Assembly (NCBI GenBank): GCA_020053735.1
Contig: JAGVMP010000004.1
Span: forward strand, 57,407-121,406
Direction of reading: 5' to 3'
Origin: Pseudomonadota bacterium
Lineage (GTDB): Bacteria; Pseudomonadota; Gammaproteobacteria; Burkholderiales; Methylophilaceae
Length of the DNA: 64,000 nt
Position numbers and translations under genes: made by a program. Below, in pieces: positions 51,174-61,619 of this stretch. The notes beneath the pieces are model-generated. The model was not told the origin of the DNA and did no database searches. It was given only the letters and a program-made list of their open reading frames with translations. Position 1 is the stretch's first letter. Each line of letters begins with the position of its first letter.

Positions 51174-52179
51174 CCCGCAACTTGATATCGATGGTAAATT
51201 AAAGCACCTGCTAACCATTGAAGGTCTGCCAAAACGGATACTTAACCAAATTTTAGATACCGCTGAGACTTTTGTGGGGGTAGCAGAACGCGACATCAAA
51301 AAAGTGCCCCTACTGCGCGGCAAAACCGTATGCAATATCTTTTTTGAAAACAGTACCCGCACCCGCACCACCTTTGAAATTGCCGCCAAAAGATTATCTG
51401 CAGATGTGATTAATCTGAATGTAGGCACCTCCAGCCAATCTAAAGGCGAAACCATTCTCGACACGGTGGACAACCTTATCGCCATGCATGCCGATATGTT
51501 TGTGGTGCGCCATGCACAAAGCGGTGCGGCACATTTTATTGCGCAACATGTACCCGACAACATTAGCGTCATCAACGCTGGCGATGGTCGCCACGCACAT
51601 CCTACGCAAGGATTATTAGATGTATTCACCGTGCGTCGCTATAAGCCAGACATGCACAACTTACGCGTCGCCTTGGTGGGCGACGTATTACATTCAAGAG
51701 TTGCGCGCAGTGAGATTCATGCGCTGACCACATTGGGCGTACCTGAAGTACGCGTGATTGCACCCAAAACTTTGCTGCCCGCTGATGTAGAAAAATTAGG
51801 CGTGCAAGTGTTTCACGATATGAAAAACGGCCTAAAAGATGTGGATGTAGTGATGATGCTACGCCTGCAAAATGAGCGAATGACTGGTGCGTTGCTACCT
51901 AGCGCGCAAGAATATTTTAGAACTTTTGGCTTAACTCAAGAAATGTTAAACCACGCCAAAAATGACGCAATAGTCATGCACCCCGGCCCGATGAATCGTG
52001 GCGTGGAAATTGATTCTAGCGTGGCAGATGGCAGCCAGTCTGTCATCTTGCCGCAAGTGACCTACGGTATTGCGGTGCGCATGGCGGTGATGGCAATCCT
52101 TGGCGGCAGGCAATCTGCTGGAGAGAGAAATACTGCCCTGCAAGCCGCATCTAGCATGGCTCCGGGAGGCATATCTTGA
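51166..52179 (+). CDS. pyrB: Aspartate carbamoyltransferase catalytic subunit
   Basis: [39 protein letters not shown]. Confidence 0.96.
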   Translation: MHNPQLDIDGKLKHLLTIEGLPKRILNQILDTAETFVGVAERDIKKVPLLRGKTVCNIFFENSTRTRTTFEIAAKRLSADVINLNVGTSSQSKGETILDTVDNLIAMHADMFVVRHAQSGAAHFIAQHVPDNISVINAGDGRHAHPTQGLLDVFTVRRYKPDMHNLRVALVGDVLHSRVARSEIHALTTLGVPEVRVIAPKTLLPADVEKLGVQVFHDMKNGLKDVDVVMMLRLQNERMTGALLPSAQEYFRTFGLTQEMLNHAKNDAIVMHPGPMNRGVEIDSSVADGSQSVILPQVTYGIAVRMAVMAILGGRQSAGERNTALQAASSMAPGGIS

Positions 52180-53453
52180 AGATTCATATTAAAAATGGCC
52201 ATGTGATTGACCCAAAAAATAACCTTAATTCCAAAAAAGACGTGTTCGTGGCCGCAGGTAAAATTGCCAGCATAGGTAACGCGCCTGATGGCTTTATTGC
52301 CAACCAAACCATTGATGCTGCGGGTTTAGTTGTCAGCCCTGGTTTTGTCGATTTAAGTGCAAGGCTACGCGAACCAGGCTCTGAATACACTGCCACGCTA
52401 AAAACTGAGCTGCAAGCGGCGATAGCAGGCGGCATTACCAGCTTGGCATGCCCACCAGACACGACACCTGTGTTAGACGAGCCAGGTTTAGTAGAGATGC
52501 TAAAACATCGCGCCAAATTACTCAATTTAGCGCATGTATACCCACTTGGCGCATTGACCAGAAGATTAGAAGGTAAATTGCTGACTGAAATGAACGCACT
52601 CAGCAATGCTGGCTGCGTAGGCTTTAGCCAAGCAGATAACGCCATGACTGATACCTTAGTGCTTTGGCGCGCATTTGAATACGCAGCCACGTTTGGTTAC
52701 ACCATATTCTTACGCGCCGAAGATTATTACTTAGCCCAAAACGGCGTTGCACACGATGGCGAAATTGCTAGTCGACTCGGGCTAAAAGGTATCCCTGCTG
52801 CTGCAGAAAGTTTAGCTATCGCCAGCATTTTACGCATTGCACAGCAAACCAATACGCGTATTCACCTGTGCAGAATTTCCAGTGCAGAAGGTGTTGAATT
52901 GATACGCGCCGCAAAGAAAAATGGCGTGCAAGTAAGTGCCGATGTAAGCACACAACATTGCCATTTAACTGAAATGGATATTGGCTATTTTAATGCGCAC
53001 GCCAACCTTAAACCGCCGCTACGTTCAACCCGCGACAAAAACGCGCTGTGCCAAGGCCTAAAAGATGGCACCATAGACGCCATATGCTCAGACCATACGC
53101 CAGTGAATGATGACGCCAAACTACTGCCTTTTGCCGAGGCTGAGGCTGGCGCATCAGGGTTAGAGCTATTATTGCCACTTGCACTCAAGTGGGCTGTGGA
53201 CAATAAAGCCAGCGTGGCTGACGCCATTGCAAAAATTACCAGCCACCCCGCACACATTTTAAACATCGCGGCGGGCGATTTAAGTGTAAACGCTAATGCG
53301 GATATTGCCATCTTCAACCCTCAGGCCGAGTGGAAAGTACAAGCTAGCCAGCTAAAAAGCCAAGGCAAAAACACGCCGTTTTTAGGGCAAAGCATGCTTG
53401 GACAGATACAGTATACCTTGCTAAATGGACAACTAAGCTTTCAAAAAAATTAA
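52176..53453 (+). CDS. Dihydroorotase-like protein, probably non-catalytic (PyrC'/PyrX)
   Basis: DHOase fold with [11 protein letters not shown] (metal HxH lost), [14 protein letters not shown]; overlaps pyrB by 4 nt. Confidence 0.9.
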   Translation: MKIHIKNGHVIDPKNNLNSKKDVFVAAGKIASIGNAPDGFIANQTIDAAGLVVSPGFVDLSARLREPGSEYTATLKTELQAAIAGGITSLACPPDTTPVLDEPGLVEMLKHRAKLLNLAHVYPLGALTRRLEGKLLTEMNALSNAGCVGFSQADNAMTDTLVLWRAFEYAATFGYTIFLRAEDYYLAQNGVAHDGEIASRLGLKGIPAAAESLAIASILRIAQQTNTRIHLCRISSAEGVELIRAAKKNGVQVSADVSTQHCHLTEMDIGYFNAHANLKPPLRSTRDKNALCQGLKDGTIDAICSDHTPVNDDAKLLPFAEAEAGASGLELLLPLALKWAVDNKASVADAIAKITSHPAHILNIAAGDLSVNANADIAIFNPQAEWKVQASQLKSQGKNTPFLGQSMLGQIQYTLLNGQLSFQKN

Positions 53454-53606
53454 ATAGAGTCACAATAATTTACGTTTGAACTTATATTTCAGCCTGCTTA
53501 ATGTATTTTAGTCTGCTAATGACTTGACGTTTGCTAAAAAGACGCAGATAGTTTACCTTCATGTAGCAATCTGTTTTTCGACGAATCATTTTATTGGGGA
53601 GTAATA

Positions 53607-54152
53607 ATGAGTTCTCTATTCAGTTCTTTAGCATGTTGTTTTTGGTGGTTTCTAGCAGGTATTTTATTAGGCTGGCTACTTAACCGCTGCTTATGCAAAT
53701 GCGGCCGTAGCACAACACAGCAAGCTGCAACACCTCCCCCAGCGGCAACCTCCGCCTCAACGCCTGCTGCTGCGCCTGTAAAAGCATCTGAAGTACCGGT
53801 GGCCAAAGCCGCACCTGCTGTGCCAAAAGCTGCCGCTGCGTCCAAAGTAGTGATTGACTTAGCAGCCGCTAAAAAAGCTGGCTTTACCATTAAAAATGCC
53901 AACGACCTCACGATTGTAGAAGGTATAGGTCCAAAAATTAATGAGCTTTTCCACAATGCAGGCATTAAAACATTTGCACAACTTGCTGCTGCTACTGTGC
54001 CGCAAATGCGCAAAATTTTGGATGACGGTGGCTCACGCTTCCGCATTGCCAACCCAAGCACATGGGCACAACAAGCTGCATTGGCTGCCGAAAATAAATG
54101 GAGTGAGCTTAAAAAATTGCAAGATAAGCTTTCTGCTGGCGTTAAAAAATAA
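53607..54152 (+). CDS. Membrane-anchored protein with helix-hairpin-helix domain
   Basis: N-terminal TM (FWWFLAGILLGWLL), Ala/Pro linker, DLTIVEGIGPKINELFHNAGIKTFAQLA. Confidence 0.75.
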   Translation: MSSLFSSLACCFWWFLAGILLGWLLNRCLCKCGRSTTQQAATPPPAATSASTPAAAPVKASEVPVAKAAPAVPKAAAASKVVIDLAAAKKAGFTIKNANDLTIVEGIGPKINELFHNAGIKTFAQLAAATVPQMRKILDDGGSRFRIANPSTWAQQAALAAENKWSELKKLQDKLSAGVKK

Positions 54153-54163
54153 AGGTGAATGCC

Positions 54164-54913
54164 ATGAAAAATCAATCGAGCTATAACCGCTGGAGTTGGA
54201 TAGTTGCGCTGATTCTTGCCTTAATTTTGTTGTGGATGCTACTCACTGGCCGTGGTCCATCTAGTGATTGTTGCGCCACACCTGCAGCAGTGGCGCCTGT
54301 AGAAGAAGTGATGCCAGCAGTAGTGACTGAAGCTTGCAGTTTTAGCGCTAGTAACACTGATTTCACTAGCAATGAAGCATGTGCCAGTTTGGCTTGGTTG
54401 AGTAAATCAGATGAATTGAAATCTTACTTGGCAGGCGATTTACGTGCGGATGGTGATGATAAATCTGTGGTGTTGACTGGCAGTGTAGGTTCTGAAGACA
54501 TCAAAACGCAGATAGGCCAACAAGCGCAAACGTTTTTTGGGCCTGATGTGTCGGTAGATAACCAAATTACAGTAAAAGCAGCTGAACCTGTGGCCATGAC
54601 GCCACCGCCTGCAGCTAAGCTATATTTTGAGTCAGGTAAAACAACTTTACCAATTGACACCGATACTTTAATCGCACCAATTATCGAGTGGCTCAATGCA
54701 CATCCTGAGTCAAAAGCCGTATTGTCCGGTTTTCATGATTCACGTGGCAATCAAACCGCAAATGAAGATCTTGCCTATAACCGTGCCAAAGCAGCACAGG
54801 CAGCGTTGATTGCTGCGGGTGTTGATGTAATGCGGATTGAGTTTGTGAAACCTGAAGTCGTTGATGGTGGTGATTTAAATGAAGCTAGACGTGTAGAGGT
54901 TTCAATAAAATAG
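54164..54913 (+). CDS. Membrane-anchored OmpA-family protein
   Basis: TM IVALILALILLWMLL; KLYFESGKTTL...VLSGFHDSRGNQTANEDLAYNRAKAA. Confidence 0.82.
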   Translation: MKNQSSYNRWSWIVALILALILLWMLLTGRGPSSDCCATPAAVAPVEEVMPAVVTEACSFSASNTDFTSNEACASLAWLSKSDELKSYLAGDLRADGDDKSVVLTGSVGSEDIKTQIGQQAQTFFGPDVSVDNQITVKAAEPVAMTPPPAAKLYFESGKTTLPIDTDTLIAPIIEWLNAHPESKAVLSGFHDSRGNQTANEDLAYNRAKAAQAALIAAGVDVMRIEFVKPEVVDGGDLNEARRVEVSIK

Positions 54914-54953
54914 CCCAGCAAATCTAATCCGCAAATCTTAAGTGAAAACAAGC

Positions 54954-54986
54954 AAAAAGCCGATGAATTTTTCATCGGCTTTTTTT
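54954..54986. terminator. Rho-independent terminator, probably bidirectional
   Basis: aaaaagccgatgaa-ttt-ttcatcggcttttttt. Confidence 0.88.
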
Positions 54987-55001
54987 GTTACTGGTTAAAT
55001 A

Positions 55002-56141
55002 CTAAACCATGCCTAGATGGTCTAAGCCAGCAGATAAATCCTTGTCTTTAGCGCCCTGGCCTTCCAGCTTAATTTTCAGACGTATATCATTGACAGAATC
55101 TGCATTACGCAGGGCCTCTTCGTAACTAATTGCGCCTGATTCATGCAGATCAAACAATGCCTGGTCGAATGTCTGCATACCCAACTCTCTTGACCGTCCA
55201 ATAATTTCTTTAATCTCGTGCACATCGCCTTTAAAAATTAAATCTGAAATCAGTGGCGAATTAAGCATAATTTCAATGGCTGCAGAGCGTCCTATACCAT
55301 CAGCATTTGGAATCAATCGCTGTGAAATAAATGCACGCGTGTTTAGCGACAAATCCATCAGCAGTTGATGTCTGCGCTCTTCGGGGAAGAAATTAATAAT
55401 ACGATCCAGCGCTTGATTGGTACTATTTGCATGCAATGTAGCTAGGCATAAATGACCAGTTTCGGCAAAGGCAATTGCATAATCCATGGTTTCACGATCA
55501 CGAATCTCGCCAATCAAAATCACATCGGGCGCTTGGCGCAGGGTATTTTTCAGTGCAATAGCCCAGCCATCGGTATCCACCCCCACTTCACGCTGAGTAA
55601 TAATGCAATTAATGTGTTCATGCACAAACTCCACGGGATCTTCAATGGTAATAATGTGCCCATAGCTATTTTGATTACGGTAGCCCACCATAGCAGCGAG
55701 TGAGGTCGATTTACCAGAGCCCGTACCACCAACAAAGATCACCAAACCGCGTTTGGTCATGGCTATATCTTTTAGCACTTCTGGTAAGCCCAAATCCTCA
55801 AACTTAGGGATTTTAGTGGTGATAGTTCTAAACACCATGCCCACTGAGCCACGTTGCACAAATGCATTCACACGAAAACGCGCCACTCCAGGCAAACCAA
55901 TGGCAAAATTACATTCGTTACTGGCGTCAAATTCTGCCGTTTGCTTATCATTCATTACCGAGCGCGCAATCTCACGTGCCTGTTGTGCCGATAATACTTG
56001 CGAACTCACCGGCGTCATTTTGCCATCTATCTTCATGGCTGGCGGAAAACCCGCAGTGATAAACATATCAGAGGCTTTTTTGCTCAGCATCAATCGCAAT
56101 AAATCAAATACAAACTTTTCGGCCTGACCTTTTTCCATCAT
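55002..56141 (-). CDS. pilU: Type IV pilus twitching ATPase PilU
   Basis: FVGGTGSGKSTSLAAMVGYRN, GEIRDRETMDYAIAFAETGHLCLATLHANS. Confidence 0.94.
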   Translation of the reverse strand: MMEKGQAEKFVFDLLRLMLSKKASDMFITAGFPPAMKIDGKMTPVSSQVLSAQQAREIARSVMNDKQTAEFDASNECNFAIGLPGVARFRVNAFVQRGSVGMVFRTITTKIPKFEDLGLPEVLKDIAMTKRGLVIFVGGTGSGKSTSLAAMVGYRNQNSYGHIITIEDPVEFVHEHINCIITQREVGVDTDGWAIALKNTLRQAPDVILIGEIRDRETMDYAIAFAETGHLCLATLHANSTNQALDRIINFFPEERRHQLLMDLSLNTRAFISQRLIPNADGIGRSAAIEIMLNSPLISDLIFKGDVHEIKEIIGRSRELGMQTFDQALFDLHESGAISYEEALRNADSVNDIRLKIKLEGQGAKDKDLSAGLDHLGMV

Positions 56142-56160
56142 TTAATCCTAAATATTAATA

Positions 56161-56199
56161 TGCCCCAGGAGTCAATATCCATGCGGCTTGCAGAGCATC
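56161..56199. repeat. ~40-bp palindromic dispersed repeat between pilT and pilU
   Basis: tgccccaggagtcaatatccatgcggcttgcagagcatc. Confidence 0.65.
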
Positions 56200-56216
56200 A
56201 ATAAAATAACCAAAAA

Positions 56217-57260
56217 TTAACCAATAATCGAATCTTTATTGGCCGCCTTGCCACGCGCTTCATTGGCAGAGATCACATTGCGGCGCACCAAATCTTGTAA
56301 GTTTTGATCCAGCGTCTGCATACCGATATTCTGACCCGTTTGAATCGACGAGTACATTTGTGCCACTTTATTTTCACGAATCAAGTTACGAATCGCTGGC
56401 GTACCAATCATAATTTCGTGCGCAGCCACGCGGCCTTGTTCATCTTTGGTTTTGCACAAAGTTTGCGAAATAACTGCACGCAATGATTCCGATAACATCG
56501 AGCGCACCATTTCTTTTTCCGCAGCCGGGAAAACATCAACGATACGGTCAACCGTTTTTGCAGCTGAGCTAGTATGTAGCGTACCAAACACCAAATGGCC
56601 GGTTTCTGCGGCAGATAACGCCAATCTAATGGTTTCCAAGTCACGCATCTCACCCACCAAAATTACATCAGGGTCTTCACGTAGAGCACTTCGTAGCGCG
56701 TTTTGAAATGACAGGGTGTGCGGGCCTACCTCACGCTGGTTGATCAAGCACTTTTTACTGGTATGCACAAACTCAATCGGGTCTTCAACGGTAAGAATGT
56801 GTCCCATTTCATTTTCGTTAATGTAATCCACCATCGCAGCTAGAGTCGTCGATTTTCCTGAACCCGTAGGGCCAGTCACCAACACAATACCACGTGGCGT
56901 GTCGGCAATCTCTTTAAAAATGGGCGGGCAGTTTAACTGCTCTAGTGTTAAAATTTTAGACGGAATGGTCCGAAACACTGCGCCAGAGCCGCGATTATGA
57001 TTAAACGCGTTAACCCGAAAACGGGCTAAATTGGGGATTTCAAACGAAAAATCACATTCCAGCGTTTCCTCGTATACCTTGCGCTGACCATCATTCATGA
57101 TGTCGTACACCATATCGTGTACTTGCGTATGATCCATCGATGGCACGTTGATTTTGCGCACGTCACCGTGCACGCGAATCATTGGCGGCAGGCCTGCTGA
57201 GAGGTGCAAATCTGAAGCTTTATTCTTCACCGAAAACGCGAGTAAATCTGAAATATCCAC
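56217..57260 (-). CDS. pilT: Type IV pilus retraction ATPase PilT
   Basis: VTGPTGSGKSTTLAAMVDYIN, GEMRDLETIRLALSAAETGHLVFGTLHTSSAAKT. Confidence 0.95.
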   Translation of the reverse strand: MDISDLLAFSVKNKASDLHLSAGLPPMIRVHGDVRKINVPSMDHTQVHDMVYDIMNDGQRKVYEETLECDFSFEIPNLARFRVNAFNHNRGSGAVFRTIPSKILTLEQLNCPPIFKEIADTPRGIVLVTGPTGSGKSTTLAAMVDYINENEMGHILTVEDPIEFVHTSKKCLINQREVGPHTLSFQNALRSALREDPDVILVGEMRDLETIRLALSAAETGHLVFGTLHTSSAAKTVDRIVDVFPAAEKEMVRSMLSESLRAVISQTLCKTKDEQGRVAAHEIMIGTPAIRNLIRENKVAQMYSSIQTGQNIGMQTLDQNLQDLVRRNVISANEARGKAANKDSIIG

Positions 57261-57328
57261 TGTCAGCTCCTGCTATAATGAGTATTGTTAATAAACTACA
57301 TAAAGTTCATTGTTTAGATAATTGAATT

Positions 57329-58021
57329 ATGTCCACAATTGTTGATTCCTTGCAAGCAATTCAAGCAAGTATTGTTGCAGCAACAGTATCTGCAAATCGT
57401 ACAGACAAAGTACATTTGCTTGCAGTAAGCAAAGCGCAACCATCGGACAAGTTGCGCGCCGCTTATTTGGCTGGACAAAGGCAGTTCGGCGAGAACTACG
57501 TACAAGAGGCGATTAGCAAGCAAGCTGAGTTGAATGATTTAGCCATCGAATGGCATTTTATTGGCCCCATTCAAAGTAATAAAACCGCGTTAATCGCGCA
57601 ACATTTTGATTGGGTACATTCTGTCGATCGACTAAAAATTGCACAGCGTTTAAACGAAGCACGGCCAGAAAATTTACCACCTTTAAATGTATGTATTCAA
57701 ATCAATAGCAGCGAAGAAGGCTCTAAGAGTGGCGTGGATATTGGTTTGCAGAGCATGCTCGCGAAAGAATTTTCTTCTATGCAAAATCTAAAATTGCGTG
57801 GCGTGATGGCGATTCCCGCACCTACGCAGGACTTTGCAAAACAACGCGCGCAATTTAAAATAGTCGCAGACGCCTATAAAAATTTGCAACAGCAAGGGTT
57901 TGAACAAGGTTTTAAATTGGATACGCTGTCTATTGGTATGTCAGATGATTATGTAGCGGCCATACAAGAAGGTGCTACTATCGTGCGCATTGGCTCAGCA
58001 ATCTTTGGCTTGAGAACTTAG
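57329..58021 (+). CDS. YggS-family pyridoxal phosphate homeostasis protein
   Basis: LLAVSKAQPSDKLRAAY, FGENYVQEA, WHFIGPIQSNK, LSIGMSDDYVAAIQEGATIVRIGSAIFG. Confidence 0.94.
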   Translation: MSTIVDSLQAIQASIVAATVSANRTDKVHLLAVSKAQPSDKLRAAYLAGQRQFGENYVQEAISKQAELNDLAIEWHFIGPIQSNKTALIAQHFDWVHSVDRLKIAQRLNEARPENLPPLNVCIQINSSEEGSKSGVDIGLQSMLAKEFSSMQNLKLRGVMAIPAPTQDFAKQRAQFKIVADAYKNLQQQGFEQGFKLDTLSIGMSDDYVAAIQEGATIVRIGSAIFGLRT

Positions 58022-58061
58022 GCTAAACGCAGCACAAAATTAAATAATTGAGAAAAATTAG

Positions 58062-58874
58062 ATGAAACTGGGGTTTATTGGTGGTGGCAATATGGCGCAA
58101 GCCTTGATAATTGGACTAAAAAGCCAGCAATTTGCCATGCAAGATATTACCGTGATTGAGCTGGACGCCAATAAGCGCCTAACGCTTAGCCAAGAGTTAG
58201 GCATAAATGCAACAGACGATTTAGCACGCATCCAAGCTTGTGATGTCATTGTGTTAGCGATTAAACCGCAACAACTACCTACGCTGGCAAAAGCACTAGC
58301 GCCTTTACTCAATACCCAGCTCATCATTTCAATCGCCGCAGGCATCCGCATCACAGATTTGTCGCGCTGGCTGGGTGATTATAAAACCATCGTGCGCGCC
58401 ATGCCCAACACGCCTGCGCAAATTCAAGCTGGAATCACTGGCTTATATGCCATGCCTAGCGTAACTCCAACGCAAATTGCCTTGGCAGACCAAGTACTTA
58501 GCGCTGCTGGTAATACCGTGTGGTTAGATACAGAGCAACAACTTGATGCAGTGACTGCGATATCTGGTAGTGGACCAGCGTATGTGTTTTATATGATTGA
58601 AGCGCTGCAGGCAGCGGCGATTGATTTAGGCTTAGGTGAGGCGCAAGCCAAGCAACTAAGCATTGCCACTTTTAAAGGCGCTAGCTTGTTGGCGGATGCC
58701 AGCACTACGCCGATTAACACTTTGCGTGAGCAAGTCACTTCAAAAGGCGGCACCACTGAACAGGGTTTGCTAAGCTTGCATGAGTCTGAAGTTAAGCAGG
58801 CGATTATATTAGCGGCACAAAAAGCCTGTCAGCGCGCAAAGTCTCTGGGCGATGAACTTGGTAAAGATAAATAG
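58062..58874 (+). CDS. proC: Pyrroline-5-carboxylate reductase
   Basis: MKLGFIGGGNMAQALI, AMPNTPAQI, GSGPAYVFYMIEALQAAAIDLGL. Confidence 0.95.
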   Translation: MKLGFIGGGNMAQALIIGLKSQQFAMQDITVIELDANKRLTLSQELGINATDDLARIQACDVIVLAIKPQQLPTLAKALAPLLNTQLIISIAAGIRITDLSRWLGDYKTIVRAMPNTPAQIQAGITGLYAMPSVTPTQIALADQVLSAAGNTVWLDTEQQLDAVTAISGSGPAYVFYMIEALQAAAIDLGLGEAQAKQLSIATFKGASLLADASTTPINTLREQVTSKGGTTEQGLLSLHESEVKQAIILAAQKACQRAKSLGDELGKDK

Positions 58875-58886
58875 GATAAAGATTAA

Positions 58887-59462
58887 ATGTTATCAACCGC
58901 GCTAAATTTTTTACTCAGCACTATTTTTAATTTGCTGACTCTGCTGTTTTTGTTACGTTTTTTTCTGCAATTATTTAAAGCACCTTTCAATAATCCATTG
59001 ACCTACATGGTGGTTTCGCTCACCGATTTTGCGGTCAAGCCTGCGCGCAGAATCGTACCTAGCTGGGGGAAGATTGATTTATCCACCTTAATGTTAGCGC
59101 TAGTTACACAGCTTTTATTACAGTTTTGTTTGTTATGGTTACGCGATTTACCTATTAGCTTGGTGGGTAACGCAATTTGGGCGAGCTTAATAGGAATGAG
59201 CTTGTTAGGCGTATTTCGCGCGATTCTGGACGTGTTTTTTTATGCTATTTTACTGCAGGTGATTTTAAGCTGGGTGAGTCCGCATTCGCCCATCTCTAGC
59301 GTATTAAATAGTCTAACCAAACCAATTTTAGCCCCGATACAACGCGTATTACCCACTGCTGGCGGAATGGATTTTTCGCCAGTGGTAGCACTCATTTTGA
59401 TACAAATGCTCAATGTTTCTGTGATCAGAACACTAGAACAACAACTGCTAAACGTATTTTAG
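58887..59462 (+). CDS. YggT family membrane protein
   Basis: Two YggT repeats (FLLRFFLQLFKAPFNNPL..., LLQVILSWVSPHSPIS). Confidence 0.92.
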   Translation: MLSTALNFLLSTIFNLLTLLFLLRFFLQLFKAPFNNPLTYMVVSLTDFAVKPARRIVPSWGKIDLSTLMLALVTQLLLQFCLLWLRDLPISLVGNAIWASLIGMSLLGVFRAILDVFFYAILLQVILSWVSPHSPISSVLNSLTKPILAPIQRVLPTAGGMDFSPVVALILIQMLNVSVIRTLEQQLLNVF

Positions 59463-59514
59463 GTTAAACACTCTGATTACAAAAGATGTAATAATCAATC
59501 ACAAAAAAACCAAA

Positions 59515-61533
59515 ATGATCAACACTGGCCTAGCTGACACATTAGAATCCAAGGTCTATGAGTACCAGTCCTGGCGTGGTAATTTAAAGCGCGTGATTAG
59601 CGACTATCGTGACTGGTTAGCCTCAAGCCCACAATCGGATGCCGTACAAGAACTGCGATTGTATGATGTGCTTGAAATGCTTAAACGAGACCAGCTGGTA
59701 ATGGCATTTTTAGGTGAGTTTTCTCGCGGAAAAACTGAAACGATCAATGCGCTGTTGTTTGCAGACTTCAACCAAAGACTGCTGCCCAGCGAGCCTGGTC
59801 GCACCACCATGTGCCCAACCGAGATTTTTTGGGATGCGCGTGAAGAGCCTTGTATCAAACTACTGCCGATTGGCACCCGCCTGAGCGATGACACGCTGAC
59901 CTATCTAAAAACCACACCTAATGCTTGGACAAAATTCAGGTTAAATATTGAAGACCCTCAACAAATGCAGCAAACGCTGCGCAAGCTTATTGACCAAAAA
60001 GAAGTGACGCAGGCCGAGGCGGAGAAGTTGGGGTTATTTAACCCGAGCGATGTCAGCATGATGAATGAGTTAAAAACACAAGGCTTGCTGAACATTCCGG
60101 CGTGGCGTCATGCCATTATCAATTACCCACACCCACTACTTAAAAGTGGCTTGGTGGTGCTAGACACACCTGGCTTGAATACGCTTGGTGCAGAGCCAGA
60201 ACTGACGCTGAATATTATTCCCAATGCACATGCCATTTTATTTTTAACTGCGGTAGATACTGGCATTACACAATCTGACATGCAAATTTGGAACGACTAC
60301 ATTAAAGGTCGCGCTAAGTATAAATTGGCACTGCTGAACAAAGTGGACATGCTATGGGATGACCTGAAACCTAAGCAAGATGTGCAGAACGAAATTAACA
60401 AGCAGGTGAATATGACGGCACACCAGCTGGGCATTGCGCCAGAAAGCGTATTTGCAATTTCTGCACAAAAAGCGCTGGTGGCCAAAATTAAAAAAAATCA
60501 TACCTTATTACAACAAAGTGGCATGCTGGCGTTAGAAGCCACTTTAGGCAACCAGATTGTACAGGCCAAACACGAGATTTTAGGCAGAACAGTGGCCAGT
60601 GAATGTAGTGTGATGATTAAGAACTCGCGCAAATTAGTACAACAGCGCTTGCTCAATTTGCGCGAACAAGTGCTAGAACTGCGTAACTTACGTGGCCAAA
60701 AATCCGATGCAACCAAACTGTGTCTTGCAAAAGTAGTGGCGGATAGAAAACGTTATGAAGCCTCTGTGCCCACTTTTAACCACGCAAACGATAAGATTAG
60801 TCATATTGGTAAACGTTTATTACGCCACTTAAGCGTGGGCTATTTAGACAGTGCGTTGATGTCTAGCCGCAAAGAAATGGGTGATAGCTGGACTACCGTA
60901 GGCTTGAATAAAGGCATGCGCAATCTAATGAAGCAGGCGAACGATTTGGCCAGCAATATCACTAAGGAAAGCAGAGACATTAATAAACTGGCAGATAATA
61001 TTTATCATGTGTTCCAAAATAAACATGGCTTTGATGTATTTGAGCCACCGCCATTGGACATTTCAAATTTCTTGCATAACATGCGGGCTATAGAAAAAAT
61101 TACCAACGACTTTTGTACAGATCCCGTTAACTTACTGACTGAAAAACACTTTTTGATTCGTAAATTCTTTTTAGGCTTAGGTACGCAAACACAAAAAATA
61201 TTTGAACAGGCCGAAAAAGATTGCGAGCGTTGGATTGAGGATGTGCTGGGCATGCTTAAAACACAAATGGCTCAGCATAAAAATAGCTTGGATGAGCGCA
61301 CCAAAAACCTAACTGAAGCCAAGGCCAGCGCTGAAGCGCTAGATACCCAGCTGGCAATAGTGGAACGCAAATATACGTTACTATCTAAAGAAAGTCAGGC
61401 ATTAGATGTCATGCTATTGCAGTTGATTAAGGCAGTCAAACCTGCCATAAAGGCAAAGGCAAGCGAGCAAGCGGTAACCGCATTAGACAAATCAATACAA
61501 CTGCCTGAAATGCCATTTTTGAACGTGGCTTAG
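59515..61533 (+). CDS. Dynamin-family GTPase
   Basis: GEFSRGKTETINALL P-loop, LDTPGLNT G3, LNKVDML G4; long helical C-terminus. Confidence 0.85.
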   Translation: MINTGLADTLESKVYEYQSWRGNLKRVISDYRDWLASSPQSDAVQELRLYDVLEMLKRDQLVMAFLGEFSRGKTETINALLFADFNQRLLPSEPGRTTMCPTEIFWDAREEPCIKLLPIGTRLSDDTLTYLKTTPNAWTKFRLNIEDPQQMQQTLRKLIDQKEVTQAEAEKLGLFNPSDVSMMNELKTQGLLNIPAWRHAIINYPHPLLKSGLVVLDTPGLNTLGAEPELTLNIIPNAHAILFLTAVDTGITQSDMQIWNDYIKGRAKYKLALLNKVDMLWDDLKPKQDVQNEINKQVNMTAHQLGIAPESVFAISAQKALVAKIKKNHTLLQQSGMLALEATLGNQIVQAKHEILGRTVASECSVMIKNSRKLVQQRLLNLREQVLELRNLRGQKSDATKLCLAKVVADRKRYEASVPTFNHANDKISHIGKRLLRHLSVGYLDSALMSSRKEMGDSWTTVGLNKGMRNLMKQANDLASNITKESRDINKLADNIYHVFQNKHGFDVFEPPPLDISNFLHNMRAIEKITNDFCTDPVNLLTEKHFLIRKFFLGLGTQTQKIFEQAEKDCERWIEDVLGMLKTQMAQHKNSLDERTKNLTEAKASAEALDTQLAIVERKYTLLSKESQALDVMLLQLIKAVKPAIKAKASEQAVTALDKSIQLPEMPFLNVA

Positions 61534-61560
61534 GTTGATTTCTGATTAATTTTTCAGTGT

Positions 61561-61581
61561 AAAAAGCGGCACAAGCCGCTT
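61561..61581. terminator. Hairpin between convergent genes
   Basis: aaaaagcggc-acaa-gccgctt. Confidence 0.6.
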
Positions 61582-61619
61582 ATCAAAAAAAACTTTACGA
61601 ATCTAAATCAAGACAAACG

